A stretch of DNA of 64,000 nt from M3007 sp032115775 (GCA_032115775.1 JAUMBL010000038.1:1-64000); one strand, 5' to 3'; counted from the stretch's first letter, positions 42,494 through 52,074 are shown. Notes: generated from the letters alone by a model not told the origin. Translations and numbers: made by a program.

Positions 42494-43783
42494 ATGTTCC
42501 GCCTCGCCTACCGCCTCCTCAAACTGATTTTTCGGCTACAAATTCGGATATTCTACCGGCGCAGGACGGTGCTTGGCAAGGATCATTTTCGTTTCGAAGG
42601 CCCCGCCATTGTGGTAGTCAATCATCCGAGTACGCTGATGGATGTGCTGAATGCCGGCGTAGAAATCCGGCAGGAGATGTTTTTTTTGGCCAATTACGGA
42701 TTGTTTCGGCATCCCGTCGCCAACTGGTTGCTGCGGCGCATGTATTGCATCCCGGTGATGCGCGCCGAGGATCAGCGGCCGGGTGAGGAGCGGGACAACA
42801 GCGCGGCGTTTGAGGCTTCCTTTCAGCGCCTGGAGCGCGGGGACGTTTTATTTGTTGCCGCCGAGGGGGTCAGTTGGATGAATCGCTTCGTGCGCCCTTT
42901 GAAGACCGGCGCCGCCAGGATCGCCCTCACGACAGAATCCCGCAACGATTGGGCGCTGGAGGTAAAAATTATCCCCGTCGGCCTTTCGTATTCCGCGCCG
43001 GATCGGTTTCGCAGCGAGGTGGTGGTGCAGGCCGGCGCGCCGATGTATGCACGCCAATGGGCGGCTGCATTTAAAACGAACCCGGAAGAGGCGATCTCGG
43101 CCATGACTACGCAATTGGAGGAGCAGCTCCGGGCGCTTACGATCCATACCCGCGACGAAAGCGGCGAGGTCTTTATCGGCCGCCTGGAAGCAATCGCCGC
43201 CCAGGACAACCCGCTGCCGCCGGCGGCCGGTTTCCGCCGTTCCCAGCTTTTTACCGCCCGTTTTTTGGACGATGCGGGGCTCCGGCAAGCCGTGGACGCC
43301 TATTTTGATCTTTTAAAAGAAAACAAGACATCGGATAAGGGGATCGCCCTGCGCAACGCGCGCCACCCGTACCGCGCCGCCATGACAGAGGCCGCGCTGC
43401 TCACCTTGGGCGCGCCCGTTATCCTCCCTGCGCTGGAAATCTGGTTTTTGCCCTGTTTTATCCCCTGGTTGATGAATAAAAGCCTGAAACTATACGTGGG
43501 GTACAGCGCCGTGGTGAAAATATTTTTCGGTATGATAACCTTTCCCCTGGCAATATGGGCCGTCTATGCCGCCGCGCTTCGTGCAAGCGACAGCGTTTTG
43601 GCGGCGACGGCGGCCGTGGGCGGCATGGTTCTGTTGGGCTTTTTGGGGGAATCGTACCTGAAACTTATACAAAATATGCAGGCGCGCCTGCAGGCGTTCC
43701 GGCTACCCGCCGAAAAAGCGGAGAAACTGATCCAGATGCGGGAAAATATTGCGCGCCGATTGCGCACAACGCAGGAAGATTGA
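42494..43783 (+). CDS. PlsC-family acyltransferase with C-terminal membrane helices
   Basis: The 429-residue protein has an acyltransferase domain (about 30-220) with the catalytic-type motif VNHPSTLMD. His and Asp are five residues apart there, against four in textbook PlsC. A glycerophosphate-binding region follows (LFVAAEGVSWMNRFVRPLKTG). The C-terminal third has two or three hydrophobic helices (PVILPALEIWFLPCFIPWLM, TFPLAIWAVYAAALRA). It would add an acyl chain to glycerol phosphate or another acceptor at the inner membrane. The one-residue-longer spacing is seen, as far as I recall, in other Bacteroidota members. It starts 14 bp after the T9SS gene. Confidence 0.88.
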   Translation: MFRLAYRLLKLIFRLQIRIFYRRRTVLGKDHFRFEGPAIVVVNHPSTLMDVLNAGVEIRQEMFFLANYGLFRHPVANWLLRRMYCIPVMRAEDQRPGEERDNSAAFEASFQRLERGDVLFVAAEGVSWMNRFVRPLKTGAARIALTTESRNDWALEVKIIPVGLSYSAPDRFRSEVVVQAGAPMYARQWAAAFKTNPEEAISAMTTQLEEQLRALTIHTRDESGEVFIGRLEAIAAQDNPLPPAAGFRRSQLFTARFLDDAGLRQAVDAYFDLLKENKTSDKGIALRNARHPYRAAMTEAALLTLGAPVILPALEIWFLPCFIPWLMNKSLKLYVGYSAVVKIFFGMITFPLAIWAVYAAALRASDSVLAATAAVGGMVLLGFLGESYLKLIQNMQARLQAFRLPAEKAEKLIQMRENIARRLRTTQED

Positions 43784-43881
43784 CCAGAAACCTTTGCGCC
43801 GGACAATATTTTCACCGCACAACCTACCTTTGATGTTTCGGATTGTCCTTTGTTTTCGCTTTGCCAAACAAATACTCACTT

Positions 43882-44478
43882 ATGCGCCTGCTTATCCCCA
43901 CGCTGCTCCTGCTCCTTGCCCAACTGTGCGCCGCACAACAACAGCCCCCCCGGGACAGCGTCCGCATCGCCAACCCGTCTTTTGAAGATACCCCGCGCGC
44001 ATCCGCCTCGCCCGCAGGCTGGAGCACCGGGACGCCCGGCAGCACGCCGGATATCATGCCGGGCGCCTGGGGCGTCCAATGCGCCCCGCTGGACGGGAAA
44101 AGCTGCCTAGCGCTCGTCACCCGCGAAGACGGCACCGTGGAGGACGTCGGCCAGCGCCTCGACGTCGCCCTGAAAAAAGACTCCTGCTATACCTTTTCGC
44201 TGTTCCTCGCCCACTCAACCCAATATGTAGGCTACAACCTGCCCGTTCGACTCCGCGTCTGGGGCGGCGCAACACCCGGACAAAAAACCGTGCTGCTGGC
44301 CAGTACGCCCCTGATCAGCCATACCAAGTGGAAAGCGTACAAACTTCAATTCGTCCCGACCGCCAATATCCTCTCCATCACGCTGGAGGCCTATTACGCC
44401 CCCGGAACGCTGTTCAAATACCGCGGAAATATCCTGCTGGATCACTGCTCCGCCATCTGGCGATGCAACCGCGCCTGA
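43882..44478 (+). CDS. Secreted protein with a carbohydrate-binding-like N-terminal module
   Basis: From the ATG at 43882 the product has 198 residues with a signal peptide (MRLLIPTLLLLLAQLCAAQ). A beta-sandwich pattern follows (VRIANPSFEDTPRASASPAG, YTFSLFLAHSTQYVGYNLPV), resembling the NPSFED modules at the N-terminus of some OmpA-family and adhesin proteins in Bacteroidota. Here the rest of such a protein is missing and the chain ends HCSAIWRCNRA. It may be a complete small binding protein or a shortened one. There is no sorting domain. The next gene is 270 bp away behind family 1 element copy D. Confidence 0.7.
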   Translation: MRLLIPTLLLLLAQLCAAQQQPPRDSVRIANPSFEDTPRASASPAGWSTGTPGSTPDIMPGAWGVQCAPLDGKSCLALVTREDGTVEDVGQRLDVALKKDSCYTFSLFLAHSTQYVGYNLPVRLRVWGGATPGQKTVLLASTPLISHTKWKAYKLQFVPTANILSITLEAYYAPGTLFKYRGNILLDHCSAIWRCNRA

Positions 44479-44506
44479 ACACGCGCAGATTACTACCACT
44501 TTTAGG

Positions 44507-44544
44507 TAATTGTATCATAATGAAAAATATATATGGTACAATTA
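44507..44544. repeat. AT-rich inverted repeat after the secreted protein gene
   Basis: TAATTGTA and TACAATTA are separated by 22 nt, 29 bp after the stop codon. It could form a weak hairpin or operator. It is followed 21 bp later by family 1 element copy D. Confidence 0.3.
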
Positions 44545-44565
44545 TTGGTGTAAGAATGATTTACT

Positions 44566-44710
44566 GTAAGAACGTAGCCGGACGCGTCTGAGCCTAAAAA
44601 GAGTTCATTTTTAGCCAAACGAAGTGTTTTTTGGCCTTTAGGGACGAAAAATCGCAGATTAGGGTGAAAAAATGGGCCTTTGTGGTTCAGACGACGAGCC
44701 GGGTATACGT
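44566..44710. repeat. Family 1 palindromic element, copy D (diverged)
   Basis: It begins GTAAGAACGTAGCCGG and ends ACGAGCCGGGTATAC. Inside are GTCTGAGCCTAAAAAGAGTT, TAGCCAAACGAAGTGTTTTT and GGTTCAGACGACGAGCC, all aligning with copy C at reduced identity. It is the most degraded full-length copy and lies just upstream of the response regulator gene. Confidence 0.7.
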
Positions 44711-44748
44711 GCCTTGCACCGTATAATCGCTCATAAAAGTCATTCCGC

Positions 44749-45435
44749 GTGGTGGTCAATATCTCCTCTACTAAAACGCTGCGGCTAATTGTCGCCGACG
44801 ATCAGCCCATCTTCATCGAAGGGCTGCGCATCGTCTTATCCTCCACAGAGCCGCCGCTGCACTGCGAAGTCAAAGGCGTGGCCAGAGACAGCAAGCAAAT
44901 CCTGGAACTCATTCGGGATAACGACGCGGATCTGCTGCTGCTGGACATCAACCTGCTGGATCCGGAGAACCTGAAGCTGCTGCCGGAACTCAAAAAGTCG
45001 TCCGGCAAACTCCGGGTGATCGTTATGACTTCCTACGACGATCCACGCCTGGTTAAAGCGGCTTTCCGCGCCGGCGCCGATGGCTATCTGCTCAAAAATT
45101 CTTCGCGGGAAGAATTGATCCGCGCAATCCAGGAAGTCGTGCTGGCCGGCAATACGTTTATGGGCAAGGGCGTCGCCGTATCCGACCGACCAGCCGGCGA
45201 AACAAACGGCGCAAACCGACCGGACGACCGCTTTATGCGCAAGTACGGACTAACGCGCCGCGAAATGGAGGTCATGCGCTATATCGGCCAGGCATTTAGC
45301 AATAAAGACATTGCCGATCAACTCTTCATCAGCGATCAAACCGTGAGCGTACACCGGAAAAATATCATGCGCAAAATCGGGGTCAAAAGCACCGCCAGCC
45401 TGATCAAAATTGCGTTCGAACACAATTTAGTATAA
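44749..45435 (+). CDS. LuxR/NarL-type response regulator
   Basis: The 228-residue protein has a receiver domain. Its acidic pair is in VADDQP (D17, D18), the phosphoacceptor is D66 (LLLLDINLL), with T94 and K116 (GYLLKNSS). A C-terminal LuxR helix-turn-helix follows (LTRREMEVMRYIGQAFSNKD, DQTVSVHRKNIMRKIGVKST). It should bind DNA when phosphorylated. No sensor kinase is adjacent, so it is an orphan. The start is a GTG at 44749 or 44752; no ATG lies at the proper place. The gene is bracketed by family 1 copies D and E. Confidence 0.93.
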   Translation: MVVNISSTKTLRLIVADDQPIFIEGLRIVLSSTEPPLHCEVKGVARDSKQILELIRDNDADLLLLDINLLDPENLKLLPELKKSSGKLRVIVMTSYDDPRLVKAAFRAGADGYLLKNSSREELIRAIQEVVLAGNTFMGKGVAVSDRPAGETNGANRPDDRFMRKYGLTRREMEVMRYIGQAFSNKDIADQLFISDQTVSVHRKNIMRKIGVKSTASLIKIAFEHNLV

Positions 45436-45452
45436 ACGGACGTCTCTACTTA

Positions 45453-45504
45453 GTAACTACTTAGCCGGGTCGTTGTACCAGACATGACCCGGCTAAGTAG
45501 TTAC
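45453..45504. repeat. Family 1 palindromic element, copy E (ends only, 52 bp)
   Basis: GTAACTACTTAGCCGGGTC and its exact inverse are separated by only 14 nt. It is the element reduced to its terminal inverted repeats: a 19-bp perfect hairpin. It sits between convergent genes, 17 bp after the response regulator stop and 1 bp before the rlmN stop, so it likely terminates both. Confidence 0.9.
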
Positions 45505-45505
45505 G

Positions 45506-46552
45506 CTATTTATTCGCCAGCTGGCCGCAAGCGGCGTCAATATCCCGACCGCGACTGCGGCGCACGGTAACCGTGACCTTCTGCTCTGCGAGGTAAGCCG
45601 CAAAAGCGTTGAGCCGCTCTTCACCCGATTTTGTAAAGGGCGCGCCGTCAATCGGATTGTACTCGATGATGTTTACCCGAACGGGAAAACGGCGGCGGCA
45701 AAGCTGCACGAGGCGCTTGGCGTCCTCCACATTGTCGTTGAAGCGCTCAAAAGCAATGTATTCGAAGGAAATTCTGTTGTGCGTCTTGCGGTAGAAATAC
45801 TCGAGGGCGGTCATGAGCGCCTCCAAGTTATTCGATTCATTGATCGGCATGATCTCGTTGCGCTTGACATCGTCCGCTGCGTGCAGGCTGAGTGCGAGAT
45901 TACCGCGGTAGCCGTCGTCGGCCATCTTCAGAATCATCTTGGCAATACCGGCCGTGCTGACCGTGATACGCCGGGCCGCCATGCCCAGGCCTTCCGGCGG
46001 TGGACTCGTGAGCCGGGCGACGCTTTCGATGGTGGCCGCGTAATTGAGGAGCGGTTCGCCCATGCCCATATACACGACGTTGGTAATCGAATGGCCGAAG
46101 GCCTCGAGGCATTGCTTGTTGACCAGCACCACCTGGTCGTAGATTTCCCCGGCGCCGAGGTTGCGTTTCCTGCCCAGCCTACCGGTGGCGCAAAAAGTGC
46201 AGGTGAGGCTGCAGCCGATTTGCGTGGAGACGCAGACCGTAAAGCGCTCGTCGGCCGGCACGGGAATCAGGACGCTTTCAATCTTGTGCCCGTCATAGGT
46301 TACCCAGCGGGATTTGATCGTGCCGTCGGCGCTGTGCTGCACTTTGTCTTCCTGCAGGGTATGTAGGCTGAAATTGGCTTTAAGTTTTTCCCGCAGCGCC
46401 TTTGAAAGGTTGCTCATGGCGTCAAAATCGGTGACCGATTTTGCCCACAGCCATTCGTACACTTGTTTTACGCGAAAACGCGGTTCGCCCCACGCTGCAA
46501 GCAGGGTTTCCATTTCAGACAGGGAGAGGGCGCGAATGTCGCGCAATACCAT
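45506..46552 (-). CDS. rlmN: Dual-specificity 23S rRNA (A2503-C2)/tRNA methyltransferase RlmN
   Basis: From the ATG at 46552 the 348-residue protein has the radical SAM motif CSLTCTFC (C114, C118, C121). It also has the C-terminal mechanistic Cys342 in GRDIDAACGQL and the MGMGEPLLNYAA and RITVSTAGIAKMI blocks. It methylates A2503 of 23S rRNA and A37 of some tRNAs with two SAM molecules. Twelve extra codons up to 46588 are open but lack family similarity. The stop lies directly against the ends-only element copy E. Confidence 0.97.
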   Translation of the reverse strand: MVLRDIRALSLSEMETLLAAWGEPRFRVKQVYEWLWAKSVTDFDAMSNLSKALREKLKANFSLHTLQEDKVQHSADGTIKSRWVTYDGHKIESVLIPVPADERFTVCVSTQIGCSLTCTFCATGRLGRKRNLGAGEIYDQVVLVNKQCLEAFGHSITNVVYMGMGEPLLNYAATIESVARLTSPPPEGLGMAARRITVSTAGIAKMILKMADDGYRGNLALSLHAADDVKRNEIMPINESNNLEALMTALEYFYRKTHNRISFEYIAFERFNDNVEDAKRLVQLCRRRFPVRVNIIEYNPIDGAPFTKSGEERLNAFAAYLAEQKVTVTVRRSRGRDIDAACGQLANK

Positions 46553-46608
46553 TGAATTTTCCAAAAGAATAAGATTTCCGGCCGGCATGCAGCCGGTCCG
46601 CTACATAA

Positions 46609-48708
46609 TTAGTAAGCCCCAAAGTACCGGCGCAAAAACCACTCCAGCGTCAGCAAGCCGGCAAGGAGCGCAAAAATCCACTTCAGGTTGATGAGCGGAT
46701 TGGTTCGGTTCGTTTGATAAATCACCGGTTTGACCGTTTCTTTGGCTTGAATTTTTTCCGCAATGCTGCTGATATCCGCCGGCGCGACCGTCTCGCCGCC
46801 GAATTGATTGCTCAATTGGCGCAGCACGGCGTGGTTGGCGGCCGTCTCAAACAATTCCAGCTGGATCGGGCGCACGCTAAACTTTCCTTCATACACCATC
46901 GCCTGGCCGTTGAAGGTAGCGCCGGCCTTAAACGTGTAATTCCCGACCGGCAGGATACCCGCGTTCAGCGCGTACGCTTTCCCGACTTTATTGAAGGTGT
47001 AGGTAAATTCTTTGCCGTCTTTATTGCGGATCACGATGCCCACGTCCGGGTCGTTGGTCAGTTCGTAGTTGTCGTTGTAGAGTTCGGCGCCGAAGCTGAC
47101 CGGTTCGTTTTCGTTGAAAATACTTTGGTCGAGCGTGACGCGAAACTTGCGTTTATCCTCTTTTATAGAGAGGTACTGCACCGTTTTTCCAAAAATCTCA
47201 TCAAAAATATCGTGATTTTGGTGCTGCAAGTAGTCGAACAACCGCCATTTCCACAAGCCTTCTGCGAGGAAAACGCCCGTCTTCACGCCGTTTGTTTCCC
47301 CGACAGCCAACAGAGGCTGGTCGGTATCTACTTTTCCAATGCGTTTGTAGAGGATCACCTGCGCCTGCGGGGTCGCGGAAAACGAGCCGAAAGCAGACAC
47401 GACCGGATTGAATTGCGGAAGCGCCTCCACGACGGCAGGATCAATATGGAACGCGCTGAAACGAGGAGAAACCTTCGCCTGCACGTCGTCCGATTGCCGC
47501 GCGTCGCTGCGCAGGTTGATCAGGCCTTGCATGCCCGACAAAACGGTGAAATTGGTTTGCATCCCGGCGATGAAAAGTCGCGGAATACGCCGATCGTCCA
47601 TTTTTTGCACCAGTCCGCTGATATCCGCCGTAGCGGAGGGCAGATTGTGGAGGAGGACAAAATCAAATTTGGACACATCCAATCCGGGTGCGCCGAAATA
47701 GACGGTGCTGATCTCGTAATTTTTGTTGGATTCCAGCATCTGGCGCAGCGCGGAGAGATCCGGGTGCGGGGCGTTGGCCAGGAGGAGGATTTTTTGGCGC
47801 GCATCGAGTACGTCTATAAAAATCTCCTTGCTGTTGTTGGCGGGCAGGGCCTCGCCGTTCACCTTGGCGACGCGAATCAGGTACTGCGCGACGCCGGGTT
47901 TGTCTGCTTCGAGAAGCACTTCTTTGGTGGTAAAAAAATCGTTGCTGCCGATGGAGATTGGGAACGACTGTAACTGCCGGGTCTGCTCGCCATCCACCCG
48001 GCTGACCGTAAGCACCGTTTGCGCGCCACTGCAGTTGGCGGCGGCCACGTCTATTTGAATGCTGAATTTATCGCCCAAGTAGGCGATTTTATTGTGAAAA
48101 ACCCGTTTTACCACCAAGTCTTTGCGCGGCGTCGTATCGCCGAGCGCTACGGTATATACGGGCGCCGCAATTTGTGCGCCGGAATAGGCCGGATTGCTGC
48201 CCTCGTTGTAAATGCCGTCGGTGGCCATCACCACGGCGCCGAGGTTTTGAGCGCCGTAGAGGTCGTAGGCGGTTTGCAGCAACTCGGAGAAGTTGGAAAT
48301 TTTATCCGTGAATTTAAAATCCACCCCCTCGCGCACCTCGTCGCCGAAAGCCAGCTCATGCACCTCATACTGGTCTTCCAACGCGGCGCGCAAACCGACC
48401 CAGTCGGATTTGTATTTTTCCAGAGCCGGCTCCGACATCGTGCCCGCAATACTCTCCGACTGATCCTGCGCCAACACAACCACCGGTTTTTTGATCTCGG
48501 TGACCGACGACTTGATGATCGGAGACAACAGCAGCACGCCGATCAACGTCACCGCCAGCCAACGCAACAGCCCCAACCAGCGGTTGAGTACCGGAGATTG
48601 CTCGCGAAAGGTGGTGTCGCGGTAATACAACAGCATGGCGTACCCCAATCCGAGCAGCATGCAGAGCAATAAAAACCAAGCGGGATATTGAAAAGAAATA
48701 TTGGACAT
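46609..48708 (-). CDS. Membrane protein with VWA-like domain
   Basis: From the ATG at 48708 the 699-residue protein has two N-terminal membrane helices (about 9-28 and 45-63). A von Willebrand A-like domain follows, with a MIDAS-type DQSES (VVLAQDQSESI) and VVMATDGIYNEG. Ig-like and glutamine-amidotransferase-like segments come next (ILLLANAPHPDLSALRQML, FVLLHNLPSA). The protein ends with a helix (LKWIFALLAGLLTLEWFLRR). It resembles the large exported membrane proteins next to Bat genes in Bacteroidota, but no batA-E or MoxR gene is adjacent. The function is unknown. It is divergent from the sortilin-like gene. Confidence 0.82.
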   Translation of the reverse strand: MSNISFQYPAWFLLLCMLLGLGYAMLLYYRDTTFREQSPVLNRWLGLLRWLAVTLIGVLLLSPIIKSSVTEIKKPVVVLAQDQSESIAGTMSEPALEKYKSDWVGLRAALEDQYEVHELAFGDEVREGVDFKFTDKISNFSELLQTAYDLYGAQNLGAVVMATDGIYNEGSNPAYSGAQIAAPVYTVALGDTTPRKDLVVKRVFHNKIAYLGDKFSIQIDVAAANCSGAQTVLTVSRVDGEQTRQLQSFPISIGSNDFFTTKEVLLEADKPGVAQYLIRVAKVNGEALPANNSKEIFIDVLDARQKILLLANAPHPDLSALRQMLESNKNYEISTVYFGAPGLDVSKFDFVLLHNLPSATADISGLVQKMDDRRIPRLFIAGMQTNFTVLSGMQGLINLRSDARQSDDVQAKVSPRFSAFHIDPAVVEALPQFNPVVSAFGSFSATPQAQVILYKRIGKVDTDQPLLAVGETNGVKTGVFLAEGLWKWRLFDYLQHQNHDIFDEIFGKTVQYLSIKEDKRKFRVTLDQSIFNENEPVSFGAELYNDNYELTNDPDVGIVIRNKDGKEFTYTFNKVGKAYALNAGILPVGNYTFKAGATFNGQAMVYEGKFSVRPIQLELFETAANHAVLRQLSNQFGGETVAPADISSIAEKIQAKETVKPVIYQTNRTNPLINLKWIFALLAGLLTLEWFLRRYFGAY

Positions 48709-48921
48709 ACCGGAGCTCAAAGAAACAATAAAAAGTGCAGGTCGTGTACCCGTATAACGCGAATCAGGGCGCAAAATTGGGAAAAATATCGCAAATGAAC
48801 GGAAGGATTCCACAGCCCCGGCGCACGCGCATCTTGAAGGAGCAATTTTTTTTCGGCAGAACCCCCTTTTTACAAAACATTTAAAGAAAAAGGTGTTTAA
48901 TTGCAATCTAAACTGTTTTCT

Positions 48922-51900
48922 ATGAAACAATACGCATTCCTGTTAGTTTGTTTTTTTCTAACAACCGCGCTTTTTGCACAAAAAAATAAATCCGCCAAAC
49001 CGGCGCCGACACCCGAAAAACCGGCCGAAACACTCCCGGTGGACACGGCGCGCCTCCGTTCACTCAACTGGCGCAATATCGGCCCGTTCCGCGGCGGCCG
49101 CTCGGCGGCGGTCACCGGCGTCCCCGACAACCCCAATCTCTACTATTTCGGCAGCACCGGCGGCGGTGTGTGGCGCACGGAAGACGGCGGCCGCAGCTGG
49201 GAAAATATCTCCGACGGCTATTTCGGCGGCTCGATCGGCGCCGTGGAAGTGGCGCCCTCGGATCCGAACGTCCTCTATGTCGGCGGCGGCGAAAAAACGG
49301 TCCGCGGCAACGTCAGCTATGGTACCGGCCTCTGGAAAAGCGAAGACGCCGGCCGCAGCTGGAAATCGCTGGGGCTCAATAACAGCCGCCATATCCCCCG
49401 CATCCGCGTACACCCCAAAAACCACGATATCGTCTATGCCGCCGTCCTCGGCGACCTCTTCAAAAGCAGCGAGGAACGCGGCCTCTACCGCAGCAAAGAC
49501 GGCGGAAAATCCTGGGAACGCATCCTCTTCGTCCACGCAGACGCCGGCGCCATTGACCTCTGCATGGATCCAACCAACCCGCGCATCCTCTATGCCGCTT
49601 TCTGGCGCGTGCGCCGCGAACCCTGGGCGCTGTCATCCGGCGGCCACGGCAGCAGTATCTGGAAAAGTACCGACGGCGGCGATACCTGGACGGAAATCAC
49701 CCGCAACGAAGGCCTGCCCAAAGATACCATCGGCATCGTGGGCCTGACGGTGTCGCCCGCCCAACCCGACCGCGTCTGGGCGCTCGTCGAAAGCCCAACC
49801 GGCGGCCTCTTCCGCTCCGACAACGCCGGAAAAACCTGGACGAAAGTGAATGACGACCGCGCGCTGCGCCAACGCGCCTGGTATTACACCCGGATTTACG
49901 CAGACCCCGCAGACGAAGACGTGGTGTATGTGCTCAATGTCAATTACCACAAATCCAAAGACGGCGGCAAAACTTTCAGCCGCGCCAGCGCCCCCCACGG
50001 CGACCACCACGACCTCTGGATCGCGCCCGAAAATCCGCGCCGCATGATTATCGGCGACGACGGCGGCGCACAGGTCACCTACGACGGCGGCGAAACCTGG
50101 AGTACCTATCACAACCAACCCACCGCGCAGTTCTACCGCGTCACCACCGACAACGCCTTCCCCTACCGAATCTACGTCGCCCAACAAGACAACTCCACAC
50201 TCCGCATCGCACACCGCTCCGACGGCTACGCCATCACCGAACGCGACTGGGAACCCACCGCAGGCGGCGAATCCGGCCATATCGCCGTGGATCCGCTCGA
50301 CAACGAAATCGTGTACGGCGGCTCGTACCACGGCTACCTGACCCGCATGGACCACCGACGCCAAACCGAACGACACGTCAACGTCTGGCCCGAAGACAAT
50401 ATGGGCCACGGCGCCGAAGACGCAAAATACCGCTTCCAGTGGAACTTCCCCATCTTCTTCAGCCCGCACAACCCAAAGAAATTGTACGCCGCCGGCAACC
50501 GACTGTTCGCTACCTACAATGAAGGCCAATCCTGGGAAGCCGTCAGCCCGGATCTGACCACCAACGACCCCGCTAAACAAAAATCCAGCGGCGGATCGAT
50601 CACGCAGGACAATACCTCAGTGGAGTACTACTGCACCATCTTCGCCGCCGCAGAAAGCCCCCGAAAAGAAGGGATCCTGTGGACCGGCTCAGACGACGGA
50701 CTGGTGCACGTCTCTCAAGACGGCGGTAAATCCTGGAAAAATGTCACGCCGCCCGATCTGCCCAAGTGGACGATGATCAATAGCGTGGAACCCGACCCGT
50801 TCAACGACGGCGGCTGCTATATCGCCGCCACGGCGTATAAACTCGGAGATTACCAACCTTATCTGTACCGCACGACAGACTTCGGCGCCAACTGGGAAAA
50901 AATCGTCGCCGGGATCCCTCCCGCGCACTTCACCCGCGTGCTGCGCTGCGACCCCGCACGCCAAGGCCTCCTGTACGCAGGCACGGAAGCAGGAATGTAT
51001 TGCAGCTTCGACAACGGCCGACGCTGGCAGCCCCTGCAACTGAACCTGCCCATCGTACCCATCACCGACCTGACCGTGAAAAACGGTAACCTGATCGCCG
51101 CTACACAGGGTCGCTCGCTCTGGATGCTGGACGATCTGAGCCCGCTGCACCAACTCCCCGCCGCCGAAACGAGCGCCCCGGATATCCAACTACTCCGACC
51201 GGCGCCGACCTATCGCATGGAAGGCGGCGGCAACGGCAAGGCTTCCCTAAGTGCCGGCGGAAACCGCCAAACCGGGGTTTTTATCCACTACTTTTTGAAA
51301 AATAAACCCGGCGAAAAAGACACTGTCAAAATCAGCATCCTCGAAGCCGACGGCGATCTGATTAAAACATTCTCCACCGCCGATAAGGAAAATAAACTGA
51401 CGGCCGGACAGGGGGCCAACCTATTCGTCTGGAATATGCGGTACCCCGACGCCGAAAAATTCGACGGCATGGTGCTCTGGAGCTACGGACTCGCCGGCCC
51501 TAAAGCTGTGCCCGGCGCTTACCGCGTGCGACTCGAAGCCGCCGGCCAAATCCTGGAGCAAACTTTCGAAATTCTCGCCGATCCGCGCTCCCAGGCCTCG
51601 ACTGCCGATTTTAAAAGCCAGTTCGAATTTGTGCAGGAAATCGGACAAAAAATCACTGCCATGCACCGCGCCATTAAGGAAATCCGCGAACTGCGCGCGC
51701 AAATCAACGACCTGAAAGCACGCCTGCCTAAAGACGATAAATTTAAACCGATCCTCGAACTTGCCGGACGCATGGACTCCGTGATGACCGCCGTGGAAAA
51801 TGAACTCTACCAAACTAAAAACAGATCCTCCCAAGATCCACTCAACTTCCCCGTCAAACTCAACGACAAACTCGCAAACCTGATGGGCCTGAACGTCGGC

Positions 51901-52074
51901 CATGATTTCCCGCCCACCGCGCAATCGCTGCTGGTGCGCGACTACCTGTTCGGACTAACGGACGCCGAACTCGCCAAGTGGAAAACGATCAAGGAACGCG
52001 ACCTGCCCGAAATCAACCGGCTGGTACGCAGCCTGGAAGTGAACGTGCTGCGCCTGCAGGATAAAAAAGAATAG
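48922..52074 (+). CDS. Large secreted beta-propeller (VPS10/sortilin-like, Asp-box) protein
   Basis: From the ATG at 48922 the product has 1050 residues and a signal peptide (QYAFLLVCFFLTTALFAQ). The first ~720 residues form one or two propellers with Asp-box repeats SxDxGxxW/F: SEDAGRSW, SKDGGKSW, STDGGDTW, SDNAGKTW, SKDGGKTF, SQDGGKSW. A beta domain and a C-terminal coiled coil (AIKEIRELRAQINDLKARL) follow. The family is often annotated as sortilin/VPS10 or glycosyl hydrolase (BNR-like), but no catalytic activity can be assigned. There is no T9SS sorting domain, so it is probably periplasmic. The C-terminal Asp/Glu pairing resembles related Bacteroidota proteins of unknown role. Confidence 0.9.
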   Translation: MKQYAFLLVCFFLTTALFAQKNKSAKPAPTPEKPAETLPVDTARLRSLNWRNIGPFRGGRSAAVTGVPDNPNLYYFGSTGGGVWRTEDGGRSWENISDGYFGGSIGAVEVAPSDPNVLYVGGGEKTVRGNVSYGTGLWKSEDAGRSWKSLGLNNSRHIPRIRVHPKNHDIVYAAVLGDLFKSSEERGLYRSKDGGKSWERILFVHADAGAIDLCMDPTNPRILYAAFWRVRREPWALSSGGHGSSIWKSTDGGDTWTEITRNEGLPKDTIGIVGLTVSPAQPDRVWALVESPTGGLFRSDNAGKTWTKVNDDRALRQRAWYYTRIYADPADEDVVYVLNVNYHKSKDGGKTFSRASAPHGDHHDLWIAPENPRRMIIGDDGGAQVTYDGGETWSTYHNQPTAQFYRVTTDNAFPYRIYVAQQDNSTLRIAHRSDGYAITERDWEPTAGGESGHIAVDPLDNEIVYGGSYHGYLTRMDHRRQTERHVNVWPEDNMGHGAEDAKYRFQWNFPIFFSPHNPKKLYAAGNRLFATYNEGQSWEAVSPDLTTNDPAKQKSSGGSITQDNTSVEYYCTIFAAAESPRKEGILWTGSDDGLVHVSQDGGKSWKNVTPPDLPKWTMINSVEPDPFNDGGCYIAATAYKLGDYQPYLYRTTDFGANWEKIVAGIPPAHFTRVLRCDPARQGLLYAGTEAGMYCSFDNGRRWQPLQLNLPIVPITDLTVKNGNLIAATQGRSLWMLDDLSPLHQLPAAETSAPDIQLLRPAPTYRMEGGGNGKASLSAGGNRQTGVFIHYFLKNKPGEKDTVKISILEADGDLIKTFSTADKENKLTAGQGANLFVWNMRYPDAEKFDGMVLWSYGLAGPKAVPGAYRVRLEAAGQILEQTFEILADPRSQASTADFKSQFEFVQEIGQKITAMHRAIKEIRELRAQINDLKARLPKDDKFKPILELAGRMDSVMTAVENELYQTKNRSSQDPLNFPVKLNDKLANLMGLNVGHDFPPTAQSLLVRDYLFGLTDAELAKWKTIKERDLPEINRLVRSLEVNVLRLQDKKE

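Noticed and set aside
49633..50580. Minus-strand frame of 315 codons opposite the sortilin-like gene
   Set aside because: Its Val/Ala/Gly-rich sequence mirrors GC-rich codons of the plus-strand gene. There is no start context or domain.
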